A stretch of 64,000 nucleotides of DNA from Cohaesibacter intestini (GTDB taxonomy: Bacteria; Pseudomonadota; Alphaproteobacteria; Rhizobiales; Cohaesibacteraceae): assembly GCF_003324485.1 (NCBI RefSeq), contig NZ_QODK01000002.1, positions 930,001-994,000 on the forward strand, written 5' to 3'. The translations under genes and the position numbers were made by a program. This document shows, piece by piece, positions 18,791 through 29,580 of the stretch. The first letter of the stretch is position 1. Each line of letters begins with the position of its first letter. A model generated the notes under the pieces. The model made no database searches. It saw only the letters and a list, made by a program, of their open reading frames with translations, and was not told where the DNA came from.

Positions 18791-20200
18791 ATGTCATCGG
18801 ACAACTCTTCCCAATCGCACGCGCATAGCCCGTTTTTAAGCGGTGCCCTCAGTGCGCATTTTGCTCGCACGGCCCTACCCATCATTTTCGTGATGGGCAT
18901 GAACGGTCTACTGACGGTCGTCGACGCCATTTTTCTCGGTCACTATGTCGGCCCCGAGGCCTTGGCGGCGGTCACCCTGATCTTTCCCATCTATATGCTG
19001 ATGGTGGCCCTGTCGACGCTGGTCTCTAGCGGTCTTGCCAGCTTGATCGCCCGGCAACTGGGCGCTGGCAATATTGATGAGGCACGCGCCCATTTCAGCG
19101 GCGCGCACGGCCTCGCTCTACTGATCGGCTTCTTCTTCATCGCCAGCTATCTCGCATTTGGCAAGGAACTGACCCTCATCGCCGCCAATGGGTCAGAAAC
19201 ACTTGCCCATCTTGGCACGATCTATTTGCGCATCATGGTCTTTGCCACACCGATGGTCATGGTCCTCTCGCTCCATGTCGATACCTTGCGCAATGAGGGC
19301 TTTGCTCCCATCATGGCTGCAATGAGCCTATTGGTGTCCCTTGCCAATATCGGCTTCAACGCCCTGTTCATCATCCACTATGATTTGGGCATTGCAGGCT
19401 CGGCCTATGGCACCCTAGCTGCACAATCTCTGGCATTCACAATCATTCTCGGCTTTCGCCATTGGGGGCCAAGTGCCTTCAAGCCAATGGGTCTGATGCG
19501 CCATTCGCTTGCCACGGGCTGGCGGCAGATTCTGGCGCTTGGCGCAACGCAAAGCTTTGGCTTTATCGGCATGTCGCTCATCGCCACAGCCACGATCACC
19601 GCCTTGCAACTGGTCAACACCAGCCACTATGGCGAAACCATCTCGGCTTATGGCATCATCACCCGCATGATGACCTTCTATTTCCTGCCTCTGTTAGGAA
19701 TGGGACAAGCCATGCAGTCGATTCTCGGATCCAACTTTGGTGCCGCCCTTTGGCATCGCTCCGACCATGCCTTGCGCATCGCGCTTGGTGTAGCATTGAT
19801 CTACAGCCTGCTGGCTCAGGCTCTATTCATGCTCGCACCCGGCATGCTTGCCAGCCTGTTCATCTCCGAGCAAGGGGTGATTGACGAGATGATCCGCATC
19901 CTGCCCAAGACAACCATGATGATGTTTACGGCAGGGCCACTCTTCATTCTGGCAACCTATTTTCAGGCCATCGGCGACGTGCCACGCGCAGCGATCCTCA
20001 GCCTGATGAAAACCTACTGCCTGATGCTGCCGCTGCTGTTCCTCCTGCCCATGCTGACAGGTGAAATCGGCATCTGGTTCACCGGTCCGCTGGCGGATGC
20101 CCTGATGTTGGCCATCACATTTGCGCTGCTGCGTCATGCGGCACGAAAGACAGGATATCAATGGGGTCTGTTTGCAGCCCCCGCAAAGGTGCAATCATGA
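18791..20200 (+). CDS. MATE-family efflux transporter
   Basis: 469 residues with twelve predicted membrane helices in two homologous halves. MATE features are TALPIIFVMGMNGLLTVVDAIFLGHYVGPEALAAVTL at the N-terminus and GIAGSAYGTLAAQS in helix 6. These inner-membrane antiporters export cationic drugs or metabolites with Na+ or H+. Substrate cannot be read from sequence. A strong GGAGG precedes the ATG. The stop overlaps the start of the next gene. Confidence 0.92.
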   Translation: MSSDNSSQSHAHSPFLSGALSAHFARTALPIIFVMGMNGLLTVVDAIFLGHYVGPEALAAVTLIFPIYMLMVALSTLVSSGLASLIARQLGAGNIDEARAHFSGAHGLALLIGFFFIASYLAFGKELTLIAANGSETLAHLGTIYLRIMVFATPMVMVLSLHVDTLRNEGFAPIMAAMSLLVSLANIGFNALFIIHYDLGIAGSAYGTLAAQSLAFTIILGFRHWGPSAFKPMGLMRHSLATGWRQILALGATQSFGFIGMSLIATATITALQLVNTSHYGETISAYGIITRMMTFYFLPLLGMGQAMQSILGSNFGAALWHRSDHALRIALGVALIYSLLAQALFMLAPGMLASLFISEQGVIDEMIRILPKTTMMMFTAGPLFILATYFQAIGDVPRAAILSLMKTYCLMLPLLFLLPMLTGEIGIWFTGPLADALMLAITFALLRHAARKTGYQWGLFAAPAKVQS

Positions 20201-20625
20201 CAAACAAACCCGCATCCATCGATGCAGCCAAGAAACAGGCCAAATTACTAAGAAACAAATTGGCGGACGACGGCACTGCCATCTCCCATTCCAAGTCACT
20301 GGAACTGATTGCCCAGCAATATGGCTTTCGGGATTGGAACAGCCTGTTCGCAGACTATGGCAACCGGCCGAAACGGAACTGGCAGGTCGGCGACATCGTG
20401 TCCGGCCATTATCTCTCCCAGCCTTTCCGGGCCGAGATCCTCAGCGTCACCCGCATGGGCGACGGCTGGTTCCGGCTCACCTTCAAGTTTGATGAGCCGG
20501 TTGATATCATCACCTTTGAGAGCTGGTCCGCCTTCCGACAGCGCACCACACAGGTGATCGGCCCGGATGGCATGACACGAGAGAAGACATCGGACGGGCG
20601 CCCCCACATGGTGCTCGAACTCTAG
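20197..20625 (+). CDS. Small glyoxalase-related protein
   Basis: 142 residues starting MTNKPASIDAAKKQAKLLRNKL. The N-terminal half, through HSKSLELIAQQYGFRDWNSLFA, matches the short helical module found in glyoxalase-superfamily related proteins (the LA...GFRDWN motif). The C-terminal half is a small beta domain beginning VGDIVSGHYL. Function unknown. The ATG overlaps the MATE stop (ATGA), so the two are translated together; I chose this start over an upstream in-frame one inside the MATE gene. Confidence 0.75.
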   Translation: MTNKPASIDAAKKQAKLLRNKLADDGTAISHSKSLELIAQQYGFRDWNSLFADYGNRPKRNWQVGDIVSGHYLSQPFRAEILSVTRMGDGWFRLTFKFDEPVDIITFESWSAFRQRTTQVIGPDGMTREKTSDGRPHMVLEL

Positions 20626-20657
20626 ACCAGCCAGGCAACGAGCCCCCTGAAGCCGGT

Positions 20658-21416
20658 TTAAAGCTTCGGCATCAGGGTGTTCAGCTTGTAGAGGGTGGTG
20701 ATCGTCGCGGCGTCCGCCACCCCATCCACTCTCTCTGGCAGGAAATGCATCTGGAACGCCTTGACCACCGCTTCTGTCGCAGCGTCAAAAACACCGGTCA
20801 CATCCACCCGATAGCCATAAACCGCCAGCATCGTCTGCAAAGCCTGAATCGGCTGCCCCTCATCGCCACGCTGGAACGTTCGCCCCCCTTGCGCCGTTTC
20901 CGGCTCTGGCATCAGACCAACACCGGCATCGGCCAGTTTTTGCCACGGGAATTTCGCTCCCGGATCGATTTTGCGTCCCGGAGCGACATCGGAATGGCCC
21001 AGCACCCGATAGGCCGGAATATCGTGGCGTGCCATCAAGTCCTGACAAAGGGCAATCACCGCCTCGATCTGCTCCTCGGTAAAGTCTTCATGCCCGGCAT
21101 TGGCGATTTCGATACCGATCGAGCAACTGTTGATGTCCTTTTCGCCCTTCCAGAAAGCCTCCCCCGCATGCCAGGCGCGCATTTCCTCGGCCACCAGCTG
21201 CTGGGTCGCACCGGCTCGGTCGATATAATAGTGCGACGACACTTCGCTTGTCTCATTGCACAACCAGTTGAGCGCCTGATCGTCATCCTCCATGCCGGTA
21301 TAATGCAGCAGGATCATATCGATTCTGCCATCATTCTTGCGATCACCGAAATTGGGGGAAGGGTTCAAACTGCAAGCGCATTGGGTCTGGGTCGCTGACA
21401 GCATTGTCGTCTCCAT
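20658..21416 (-). CDS. N-acetylmuramoyl-L-alanine amidase with peptidoglycan-binding domain
   Basis: Type 2 amidase (AmiD-like) that cuts the MurNAc-L-Ala bond of wall fragments. Zn ligands are seen at LLHYTGM, SSHYYIDRAG and the catalytic end VLGHSDVAPGRKIDPGAKFPW. The C-terminal 65 residues are a PG_binding_1 domain (LQTMLAVYGYRVDVTGVFDAATEAVVKAFQ). Starting at METTMLSAT gives 252 residues with no clear signal peptide, so it may act on recycled muropeptides in the cytoplasm. An upstream start at 21467 is possible. Confidence 0.88.
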   Translation of the reverse strand: METTMLSATQTQCACSLNPSPNFGDRKNDGRIDMILLHYTGMEDDDQALNWLCNETSEVSSHYYIDRAGATQQLVAEEMRAWHAGEAFWKGEKDINSCSIGIEIANAGHEDFTEEQIEAVIALCQDLMARHDIPAYRVLGHSDVAPGRKIDPGAKFPWQKLADAGVGLMPEPETAQGGRTFQRGDEGQPIQALQTMLAVYGYRVDVTGVFDAATEAVVKAFQMHFLPERVDGVADAATITTLYKLNTLMPKL

Positions 21417-21469
21417 TCTGTCTTGTCTTGATATTTGTTTCGATGCCTTGTCTGGGACAGGCCACAAAT

Positions 21470-22180
21470 CTAACGCAAGCCGCGCTCCAACTGGACCTGT
21501 GACCAGGCCAGATTGATCGCCGCAAGTTTGTCGGTTGAAATGCGGACAAACTCCTCGGGCACACCACGGGCGATCAACCGATCCGGATGATTCTCCCGCA
21601 CAAGCTTGCGATAATGGCTTTTGATCTCCAGATCCGACATGCCGCGATTGGCTTCCAGGATGGTATAGGGATCCTGTTCATCGGGCTGCACATGTCCCAT
21701 CTTTATGCGTTCGAAACAACGCTCGGGGATACCGAAAATGTCGGCCACATGCTCCAGATAGAGCATTTCGCGTGCATGCATCACCCCATCGGCGGCCGCA
21801 ATCATGAACAACCCGTCGATGATGTCTTCGAGCACATCGCGTTCTTCCTCGAACAGATCGGCAATCTGCCGCGCATAGGCGTCATATCCGGCCACATCCT
21901 GCTTGGCGAGGTTGAACAGACGCGTCACATTGCGCTCTTCCCCTTCGGGAATTTCAAACATTTCATGAAAGACGAGGATTTCGTCGTGGGTCACGACACC
22001 ATCCGCCTTGGCCATTTTGGCTGAAAGCGCGATCATCGCCACCGTGAAGGTCAGTTGCTTGCGATCAACACCGGCACCCATGCCACGCACCACCGCCGCC
22101 GCTTTGTCAACAAAGGCCGATAAAGTCTCGCTCTGACGGAGCCCGTCAATAAGTGTGCCGATCTGGCTCCAGATACTCAT
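21470..22180 (-). CDS. DjlA-like co-chaperone with TerB and J domains
   Basis: 236 residues from MSIWSQIGTLIDG. The N-terminal two thirds are a TerB/DjlA helical domain with two acidic metal-site-like motifs, AKADGVVTHDEILVFHEMF and AAADGVMHAREMLYLEHV. The last 65 residues are a J domain with the essential HPD (RENHPDRLI) and DPYTILEANRGMSDLEIKSHYRKLV. It would recruit DnaK. It has no membrane anchor, unlike E. coli DjlA. Sits upstream of the amidase on the same strand. Confidence 0.88.
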   Translation of the reverse strand: MSIWSQIGTLIDGLRQSETLSAFVDKAAAVVRGMGAGVDRKQLTFTVAMIALSAKMAKADGVVTHDEILVFHEMFEIPEGEERNVTRLFNLAKQDVAGYDAYARQIADLFEEERDVLEDIIDGLFMIAAADGVMHAREMLYLEHVADIFGIPERCFERIKMGHVQPDEQDPYTILEANRGMSDLEIKSHYRKLVRENHPDRLIARGVPEEFVRISTDKLAAINLAWSQVQLERGLR

Positions 22181-22340
22181 TGCAGTTCCTGATCTTCCCC
22201 CAGCTCGCACAAGTCTCGTCCGGGACACGCCCTAAACCCAGACCATAGGCGACTTCACTGGGAAATGCGAGAGTGAAAGCACCATAACGCACATCCACCA
22301 ACCCATTGGGACAGGCCGGAGCGCGCCCGCGCCGATGCCC

Positions 22341-23045
22341 CTATTGGCAAGACCGCCACGTCCCCTTGCGGCCATGGCGACCATGATCCAGATGCAGATG
22401 ATCCTGATGATATTTGTCACCCCCCGGACCGATCACTGTCGTGAAATAGCGACAGGCCGAGCGATTGATCGCCCTGAGGAACCGCCCCTTGCGTCCCATC
22501 GAATGCCAGTCATCCTCGATGGTCAGGACTGTGCCATCCGCCAGTGTCAGAGCACTCATATCGAAGGCATTCATCTTGGCATGTTCTGACAGTTTGGCCC
22601 CGCGCTTGCTGTTGCGCGTCCGGCAGGAATAGCTCGCGGCCACACGGACCTCAACCACAGGCTGGCGCAGCATCGACAAAGCCATCGGCTGCACACTGTC
22701 GGCAAAATAGCGCTGCAACTGTGTCGCCATCACACAGTTGATCTTGGCGTCCGTATTGAACGAAACCGGATTGCGTCCATTGATCCCGGCAATTGTGTAA
22801 GGATAGGGGTGACCACAGACCTTGCGTTCCTTGACTCCAGGCAACTCCCGACCGGACACCAGCCCCATCTCCAACACCGGACATTGACCCTCCAAACCAT
22901 CGAGTCCAGGCAAAACCGCGTCTTCCTGCAAAGCGCCCTGATCAACCGGTTCCAGGTCCGCAACCGCGCTGCAACCAGCCAGCACCATGACACCAACGAG
23001 GCCCCACAATGCCGTCTTCGCAAGGTCTATTGCCTTCACCATCAT
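22341..23045 (-). CDS. Extensin-like family lipoprotein
   Basis: 234 residues from MMVKAIDLAKT. A membrane-export signal ends in the lipobox VMVLAGCSAV, so the protein is probably lipid-anchored. The rest matches the extensin-like C-terminal domain found in rhizobial cell envelope proteins: four or more cysteines, SYSCRTRNSKRGAKLSEHAKMNAFDMSAL, and a terminal DKYHQDHLHLDHG that looks like a metal site of a D-Ala-D-Ala peptidase-type fold. The role in the wall is inferred. The upstream open frame before the chosen start lacks signal character. Confidence 0.82.
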   Translation of the reverse strand: MMVKAIDLAKTALWGLVGVMVLAGCSAVADLEPVDQGALQEDAVLPGLDGLEGQCPVLEMGLVSGRELPGVKERKVCGHPYPYTIAGINGRNPVSFNTDAKINCVMATQLQRYFADSVQPMALSMLRQPVVEVRVAASYSCRTRNSKRGAKLSEHAKMNAFDMSALTLADGTVLTIEDDWHSMGRKGRFLRAINRSACRYFTTVIGPGGDKYHQDHLHLDHGRHGRKGTWRSCQ

Positions 23046-23221
23046 TGGCTTCCCGCTTGCAGCCCATCCAAGAAAGGCGCATCCTGTTAGAGTTTGTTTC
23101 GCGCAAGTCAGGCCGCGCAAATGCGCCCAAAAGATGAAATCAGGCACGTCGTTTCAATCGGATTGCTCTGATTATTTTCGAAACGCGCTAGGAAAGTGTT
23201 AAGATTAAGGGAGGGGAACCC

Positions 23222-24514
23222 ATGGTGGAGACAAAAAGCAATTCAGGGCTTGTCGGCCCGGTCAGCCTGCTTGATCAATTGAAGGCCATGGAACAGGGCA
23301 GTCTGTCCCCAGAGGCATCCATCGCAGCCTGCCTTGAGCGCATTGATCAAGTCGAAGAGCATTTGAAAGCCTTCTGCGCCTTGAATGCCAACGCGACCAG
23401 CCAGATTGCCTCATCCGGTCCGCTCAAGGGGATTGGCCTTGCGGTCAAGGACATATTTGACACCGCCGATCTGCCCACAGCCCATGGATCTCCCATCTAC
23501 CACGCCCACAATCCCGCACGCGACGCCAGCATTGTCATGCAGGCCAGACGGGCGGGATGCACCCTGCTGGGCAAGACCGTCACCACCGAATTTGCCTTCT
23601 TCCACCCCGGCCCGACCCGCAATCCCCACAATCTGGATCATACTCCCGGCGGCTCCTCGTCCGGCTCGGCAGCGGCCGTCGCCTCGGGCATGGCCCATCT
23701 GGCAATCGGCAGCCAGACCGGTGGCTCGATCATCCGCCCCGCCGCTTTTTGCGGCATCACCGGCTACAAGCCATCCGCAGGATTGTTACCCAAACCGGGC
23801 ATGAAAGACGGCGCATGGTCGCTTGATACGATCGGCCTTTATACGGCCACGGTTGCTGATGTCGCCTATGCCATGTCGGCACTGACTGGCCGCAATTGCT
23901 CCATCCAGCCAAGAGCCCCCTTCCGCACCCCGAAATTTGGCATCGTTCGCAGCCACAGCTGGCCCGAAGCGGATCCGGGCTACAAATCCCGTTTCAATAG
24001 CCTGCTGGAGCATCTCCATTCTCTGGGAGCGGAGCTGGTCGAAATCGAACCCAGCGAAACCTGGATTGCCGCCTTCCATGCTCATCAGATCATTCAGGAT
24101 TATGAAATCCGTCAATCCCTGGCTTGGGAACATGACACACACGGCGATCTGCTCAGCCCGGTTTTGAAACAGACCCTCGATTTCGCAAAAACCATCACCG
24201 CTGCCGACTATGACGAAGCCCATCTCTGCGCACAAGAGGCACGCATCGAAGCCGCTGAGCATCTTGAAGATCTCGATGCCTTCCTCTCCCTGTCTGCCCC
24301 CGGCCCTGCGCCCCTGGGACTTGCCTCCACCGGCTCCTCCATCTTCAACCGCATCTGGACCCTGTTCGGCTTGCCATGTGTCAATGTGGCAGGCATGCAA
24401 ACAGAGGATGGACTGCCACTTGGCGTTCAGATCATCGGCCCCTTCATGGAAGACCATCACACCTTGCATGTTGCTCACTGGCTAGAAGGAGCGATTGCCC
24501 GCGCTCGATCATAA
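23222..24514 (+). CDS. Amidase-signature family hydrolase
   Basis: 430-residue Ser-cisSer-Lys hydrolase. The catalytic lysine is in GIGLAVKDIFDTADLPTAHGS, the glycine/serine loop is HTPGGSSSGSAAAVASGMA, and the nucleophilic serine region is GSQTGGSIIRPAAFCGITGYKPS. The length and the missing GatA C-terminal segment argue against GatA of the tRNA amidotransferase. The substrate is an unknown amide. A strong GGAGGGG precedes the ATG. Confidence 0.9.
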   Translation: MVETKSNSGLVGPVSLLDQLKAMEQGSLSPEASIAACLERIDQVEEHLKAFCALNANATSQIASSGPLKGIGLAVKDIFDTADLPTAHGSPIYHAHNPARDASIVMQARRAGCTLLGKTVTTEFAFFHPGPTRNPHNLDHTPGGSSSGSAAAVASGMAHLAIGSQTGGSIIRPAAFCGITGYKPSAGLLPKPGMKDGAWSLDTIGLYTATVADVAYAMSALTGRNCSIQPRAPFRTPKFGIVRSHSWPEADPGYKSRFNSLLEHLHSLGAELVEIEPSETWIAAFHAHQIIQDYEIRQSLAWEHDTHGDLLSPVLKQTLDFAKTITAADYDEAHLCAQEARIEAAEHLEDLDAFLSLSAPGPAPLGLASTGSSIFNRIWTLFGLPCVNVAGMQTEDGLPLGVQIIGPFMEDHHTLHVAHWLEGAIARARS

Positions 24515-24529
24515 AGCACAAAAATCACA

Positions 24530-25300
24530 TCAGCGTCCGGCCTTGCGCCCAGCCATCCGCTTGGCCTTCAACCGTTGCTTGACCGATGGATCGAGTTTTT
24601 CAGTTGCAGCCTGCCAGGCGGCAGGGGCAAGTGTGACGATATGCCTATCCAGAAAGGCCATCACTGGCTCCGGCCAAACATGCCAGGCTTCGCGCAATGT
24701 CCAGCCAAGCCCCTTCTGCACATAATAGTCAGGATCCGCCAGCAGGGCCTCCACCAGCTCGAAAACCAACGCTTGTTCGGGAAATGAGCGCCGAAATCGC
24801 GAATAGCATAGCAAGGCCACCAGCGACTGCCGGCGTTCCCACGGATTGTCGCTGCCATTCCAGTGCCTGAGCACCGGCACCACCAGCTCCGGATGGGCTT
24901 CGTTGATCCGGGCATAGAGGTTTGACAAGGTGTCCGACTGATCCCAGCAATTGACGCTCGACACCCAATCTTTCACTGCCCCCCAAAGCCAGACAAGATC
25001 TGTCCCTGCGGGCGGTTTCTCGATGAAGAAGGCTGCTTGCATTCTGGTTTCGTGATGGGTCGCCTCGGACCAGATATGAGCCCAGAGCGGCAATTGCACC
25101 TCGAACGGCAAGTGAGAGAAGCTGTAACCGCAACGCAGCAGCTTTCTTTGCGCAGGCACGCCAAGCCCGAACATCGGCATGGTCGCCTTCATGAAATGCG
25201 CCCGCTCTGCGGCTTTGTGCGGATCTATGCCCCGTGCATCTGCCTTAAGGGCAGCTTGCACTTCCACAAGCGCTTCTTGACACTTTTGTGAATGCTGCAT
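24530..25300 (-). CDS. DNA alkylation repair protein, AlkD-like
   Basis: 256 residues from MQHSQKCQEAL. Seen are the HEAT-repeat-type helices of the AlkD/AlkC family: YSFSHLPFEVQLPLWAHIWSEATHHETRMQAAFF, VKDWVSSVNCWDQSDTL with the tryptophan and aspartate that line the AlkD groove, WERRQSLVALLCYSR and DYYVQKGLGWTLREAW. Family members excise N3/N7 alkylpurines. It is convergent with the amidase. Confidence 0.85.
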   Translation of the reverse strand: MQHSQKCQEALVEVQAALKADARGIDPHKAAERAHFMKATMPMFGLGVPAQRKLLRCGYSFSHLPFEVQLPLWAHIWSEATHHETRMQAAFFIEKPPAGTDLVWLWGAVKDWVSSVNCWDQSDTLSNLYARINEAHPELVVPVLRHWNGSDNPWERRQSLVALLCYSRFRRSFPEQALVFELVEALLADPDYYVQKGLGWTLREAWHVWPEPVMAFLDRHIVTLAPAAWQAATEKLDPSVKQRLKAKRMAGRKAGR

Positions 25301-25496
25301 CGCAATATTCCGATCCTGTCCCCGGTTTTGATGCTCTCGATTGTCGCACGTTGCCCCCTGAATCCACAAGGAGTTATGAGCAAATAGTGACTGGCGGCTG
25401 ATATTATTTTGCAGCGCAGCATGTTTTTCTCTTCGCGAATTACCGAAGTTGCCGTAGACTCGATCACAAGCAATAAAAGCAGATAGGAGAGGTTAC

Positions 25497-25574
25497 ATGG
25501 TCAAATCAATGAATTTCATGATTTTGTGTGCCGCTTTCGCATTCATTGCAGCTATTGTGGTTGGAATTATTTAA
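25497..25574 (+). CDS. Small membrane peptide of 25 residues
   Basis: The frame MVKSMNFMILCAAFAFIAAI plus VVGII is a short charged N-terminus followed by one hydrophobic helix filling the rest. It has a very good ribosome site (AGGAGAGG, 5-6 bases before ATG) and is followed 90 bases later by a strong intrinsic terminator, so it forms a complete small transcription unit. No function is known; single-span peptides of this size often bind and tune larger membrane complexes. Confidence 0.55.
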   Translation: MVKSMNFMILCAAFAFIAAIVVGII

Positions 25575-25664
25575 AACAAGGAACCAGCCACAAAAGCACG
25601 CATCCGGGAGGAAAGCTCAGAGAGGCACTTGAAAAACAACGCTGTTTCTGAAGTTAGGAAGCGT

Positions 25665-25692
25665 AAAAACCGGGATTTTTCCCGGTTTTTTT
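25665..25692 (+). terminator. Bidirectional intrinsic terminator
   Basis: Arms AAAAACCGGGA and TCCCGGTTTTT pair perfectly over 11 bp around a TTTT loop, with T runs reading out on both strands. It would end the small-peptide transcript from the left and metH from the right. Confidence 0.85.
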
Positions 25693-25785
25693 ATTTGCGA
25701 ATACTACATGTAAAAGCAGAACTATACATAAAGAAGGATTAGCCCGGCTTCCTCGCAGATTACGTCGAGGGAACCGGGCAGTTCC

Positions 25786-28700
25786 TCATGGCCGATAGTT
25801 CAGAATTGGCGCAAGCCAACGTTCGGCTTCTTCGGTTGTCCAGCCTTTCCGGGCTGCATAATCTGCGACCTGATCCTTTTCGATCTTGCCGACACCGAAA
25901 TAGTGCGAATCAGGATGGGAGAAATACAGCCCCGCCACGGCTGATCCCGGCACCATCGCAAAACTCTCCGTCAGTTTGATTCCGATCGCCGCTTCCGCAT
26001 CGAGCAGATCAAACAAGGTGCCCTTCTCGGTGTGATCCGGCTGAGCCGGATAGCCTGCAGCCGGACGAATGCCCTGATAACGCTCGGCGATCAGATCTTC
26101 AACATTGAGTGTTTCATCGCTGGCATAGCCCCAATGCTCTTTGCGCACCTTGTGATGCATGGCTTCGGCAAAGGCTTCCGCCAAACGGTCCGCCAGAGCC
26201 TGCAGCAGGATCTTGGAATAGTCATCTCCAGCCGCATCAAAGGCCTTGGCTCGCTCAGCTTCACCAAAGCCGGTCGAGACCGCAAAGCCACCGATATAAT
26301 CGGCAACACCGCTGTCGAGCGGGGCAACAAAGTCCCCAAGCGCCACATTGGCGCGCGCCGACCGTCCGGCCATCTGCTGACGCAGACCATAGAAGCGACC
26401 AAGCTCGCTGTCGCGGCTCTCATCCGCATAGACAGCAATGTCGTCACCAACCCCGTTGGCAGGCCAGAGGCCAAACACACCACGGGCCGTAAGCCATTTT
26501 TCCTCGACGATCTGCTTCAACATCGCCTGTGCATCCTTGAACAGGCTGCTCGCCGCTTCCCCATAGACATCGTCGCTGAGGATCGCCGGATAACGCCCCT
26601 TCATTTCCCAGGTCGAGAAAAACGGCGTCCAGTCGATATAGGGCACCAGATCCGCCAGATCGATATCATCAATCACCTTGGTGCCAAGGAAAGCGGGCTT
26701 GGTTGGCTGATAGGCAGTCCAGTCCAATGCCATTTTCTTGGTCCGTGCCTCATCAATGCTCAAGCGGCGCTTCTTGTCCTGTGCGGCCTCATGCTTGGCC
26801 CGCACGCCGACATAACTGTCCTTGATCTCGGCGATATAGGCATCCTTGTCCCGCGACAGCAGCTTGGTCGCAACTCCGACTGCGCGACTGGCATCGGTCA
26901 CATAAATGGTCTGACCACGATCATAATTCGGATCGATCTTCACCGCCGTATGCACCTGCGAGGTCGTAGCCCCACCGATCATCAGCGGTTGATCAAAGCC
27001 TTGCCGCTCCATTTCAGCCGCCACATGACACATTTCATCCAGCGACGGTGTGATCAGACCGGACAGGCCGATGATATCGACCTTCTCGCGCCGCGCCGCT
27101 TCCAGAATGTCATTGGCTGGCACCATCACGCCGAGGTCAACCACCTCATAGCCGTTGCATTGCAGCACCACGCCGACAATATTCTTGCCGATATCATGCA
27201 CATCGCCTTTGACGGTCGCCATCAGCACCTTGCCGGCGCTCTGGCGCTCGCCTTCCTGCTCCGCGTCCATGTAAGGCAGCAGATAGGCCACAGCCTTTTT
27301 CATAACGCGGGCAGACTTCACCACCTGTGGCAGAAACATCTTGCCGTCGCCAAACAGATCGCCGACCACATTCATGCCATCCATCAGCGGTCCCTCGATC
27401 ACATCGAGCGTGCGGCTGGCGGCCAGACGGGCTTCCTCGACATCCTCATCGACATAGTCGCCAATGCCCTTGACCAAAGCATGCTCAAGGCGCTTTTCGA
27501 CCGGCAACTCACGCCATGCCAGATCGACCACTTTGGCTTCGCCCTTCTGGTGCAGGAACCGCTCGGCCACTTCCAGCAGACGGTCGGTGCCGTCAGACCG
27601 GCGATTGAGGATCACATCCTCGATCCGCTCCAAAAGCTCCTTGTCGATCTGATCATAGACCATCAGCTGGCCAGCATTGACGATCGACATATCCAGCCCT
27701 GCCTTGATGGCATGGAACAGGAAGGCCGAATGCATCGCCTCACGCACCAGATTGTTGCCGCGGAAGGAGAAGCTAAGGTTTGACAGGCCACCAGACACAT
27801 GGGCACCGGGCAGATTCTGGCGAATCCAGCGGATCGCCTCGATGAAGTCGACCCCGTAATTGTTATGCTCCTCGATGCCCGTTGCCACCGCAAAGACGTT
27901 TGGATCGAAAATGATGTCTTCGGGCGGGAAGCCCACTTCATTGACCAGAATGTCATAGGAGCGCTTGCAGATGTCGATCTTGCGCTCAAGGCTATCGGCT
28001 TGCCCCTTCTCATCGAAGGCCATCACAACCACCGCCGCACCATAGCGCAACACCAGTTTGGCCTGTTCGATAAAGGCCTCCTTGCCTTCCTTCATCGAGA
28101 TCGAGTTGACCACCGATTTTCCCTGCAAGCATTTCAGGCCCGCCTCGATGACGCTCCATTTCGAGCTATCGACCATCACCGGCACACGGGAAATGTCCGG
28201 CTCGGCCACGATCAGATGGAGGAAGGTCACCATTGCCTCTTCCGAGTCGAGCAAGCCTTCATCCATGTTCACATCGATGATCTGGGCACCATTCTCCACC
28301 TGCTGGCGGGCCACATCGAGTGCGGCTTCATAGTCGCCATCCTTGATCAGCTTGCGGAATTTCGCCGACCCGGTAACGTTGGTCCGTTCCCCGATATTGA
28401 CGAAATTGGTCTCAGGCGTCAGCGTGAAGGGCTCCAGCCCCGACAGACGCATATGCTGTTCGATGGTCGGAATGACGCGGGTTTTGACCGGCTTGACCAC
28501 TTCGGCAATGGCCGCAATGTGGTCCGGCGTCGTGCCACAACAGCCACCGACAATGTTAACAAGGCCAGATTCGGCAAATTCCTTGATCAGTCCGGCCATA
28601 TGTTCCGGGCTCTCGTCATATTCCCCGAACTCGTTCGGAAGACCCGCATTCGGGTAGGTCGAGACCAGTGTCTCGGCAACACGCGAAATCGACGCCACAT

Positions 28701-29484
28701 GCTGACGCAATTCAGCTGCCCCGAGGGCACAGTTGAGACCAACCGCAAAAGGCTTGGCATGACGGACCGAATGATAGAAGGCTTCCGCCGTCTGGCCAGA
28801 CAGGGTGCGCCCCGATTTATCGGTGATGGTGCCCGAGATGATCACCGGCCAGCGCATGCCGCGCGCTTCAAACTCTTCCTCAATCGCAAACAAGGCTGCC
28901 TTGGCATTCAGCGTATCAAAGATGGTTTCAACGGCCAGCGCATCCGCACCGCCATCGATAAGACCGCGCGCCGCCTCGCGATAGGCGTCCTTCAACACAT
29001 CGAATGACACCGCCCGGAAACCGGGATTGTTGACATCGGGCGAAATGGAGGCGGTCCGGTTGGTCGGCCCCATGGCACCCAGCACAAAGCACTGGCGGCC
29101 CGGCTCCTTGGCCATTACCTCTTCGGCTGCTTCCTTGGCAATTTTGGCGCTCTCGACATTCAGCTCATAGGCCAGATGCTCCATCGCATAGTCCGCCTGC
29201 GCGATGGTGGTCGAGGAAAAGGTGTTGGTGCCCGCAAAATCGGCCCCGGCTTCATAATATTGCCGATGGATATCGCGAATGGCTTCCGGCTTGGTGATCG
29301 AGAGCAAATCATTGTTGCCCTTCAGATCCTGATTCCAGCTTTTGAAGCGCTCCCCGCGGAAATCCTCTTCCGTCAGATTGAGCCGCTGGATCATGGTACC
29401 CATTGCCCCATCGAGAATGAGGATACGGTCGGACGCCAAACGACGCAGCGCGTCAAAGGACGGGCTAAGAGGCAAGCTCGACAT
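25786..29484 (-). CDS. metH: Cobalamin-dependent methionine synthase MetH
   Basis: Transfers a methyl group from 5-methyltetrahydrofolate via cobalamin to homocysteine. The 1232 residues hold all four modules: Hcy-binding (about 1-330, with zinc cysteines in GLNCALG and VGGCCGTTP), pterin-binding (about 360-620, [16 protein letters not shown]), cobalamin-binding (about 650-890, [13 protein letters not shown] with the cobalt-ligating histidine), and the C-terminal SAM-activation domain (IDWTPFF, then [15 protein letters not shown]). The start [10 protein letters not shown] was preferred to an open extension of ten codons. It follows metF on the same strand. Confidence 0.97.
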   Translation of the reverse strand: MSSLPLSPSFDALRRLASDRILILDGAMGTMIQRLNLTEEDFRGERFKSWNQDLKGNNDLLSITKPEAIRDIHRQYYEAGADFAGTNTFSSTTIAQADYAMEHLAYELNVESAKIAKEAAEEVMAKEPGRQCFVLGAMGPTNRTASISPDVNNPGFRAVSFDVLKDAYREAARGLIDGGADALAVETIFDTLNAKAALFAIEEEFEARGMRWPVIISGTITDKSGRTLSGQTAEAFYHSVRHAKPFAVGLNCALGAAELRQHVASISRVAETLVSTYPNAGLPNEFGEYDESPEHMAGLIKEFAESGLVNIVGGCCGTTPDHIAAIAEVVKPVKTRVIPTIEQHMRLSGLEPFTLTPETNFVNIGERTNVTGSAKFRKLIKDGDYEAALDVARQQVENGAQIIDVNMDEGLLDSEEAMVTFLHLIVAEPDISRVPVMVDSSKWSVIEAGLKCLQGKSVVNSISMKEGKEAFIEQAKLVLRYGAAVVVMAFDEKGQADSLERKIDICKRSYDILVNEVGFPPEDIIFDPNVFAVATGIEEHNNYGVDFIEAIRWIRQNLPGAHVSGGLSNLSFSFRGNNLVREAMHSAFLFHAIKAGLDMSIVNAGQLMVYDQIDKELLERIEDVILNRRSDGTDRLLEVAERFLHQKGEAKVVDLAWRELPVEKRLEHALVKGIGDYVDEDVEEARLAASRTLDVIEGPLMDGMNVVGDLFGDGKMFLPQVVKSARVMKKAVAYLLPYMDAEQEGERQSAGKVLMATVKGDVHDIGKNIVGVVLQCNGYEVVDLGVMVPANDILEAARREKVDIIGLSGLITPSLDEMCHVAAEMERQGFDQPLMIGGATTSQVHTAVKIDPNYDRGQTIYVTDASRAVGVATKLLSRDKDAYIAEIKDSYVGVRAKHEAAQDKKRRLSIDEARTKKMALDWTAYQPTKPAFLGTKVIDDIDLADLVPYIDWTPFFSTWEMKGRYPAILSDDVYGEAASSLFKDAQAMLKQIVEEKWLTARGVFGLWPANGVGDDIAVYADESRDSELGRFYGLRQQMAGRSARANVALGDFVAPLDSGVADYIGGFAVSTGFGEAERAKAFDAAGDDYSKILLQALADRLAEAFAEAMHHKVRKEHWGYASDETLNVEDLIAERYQGIRPAAGYPAQPDHTEKGTLFDLLDAEAAIGIKLTESFAMVPGSAVAGLYFSHPDSHYFGVGKIEKDQVADYAARKGWTTEEAERWLAPILNYRP

Positions 29485-29580
29485 GATGACTGGTTCCTTG
29501 TCTATCCAGAGCAAGGCGGGTCGCTCTCCCGCACGGCTCTGTCAGTTTATGTCTATTCGGTCTTGATCTTGTTGCTCAGC

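Noticed and set aside
26032-29007. Very long open frames on the plus strand opposite metH (over 580 and 400 codons).
   Set aside because: They read as mirror frames of metH codon usage, rich in His, Arg and Gln, with no domain motifs, while metH motifs are complete on the other strand.
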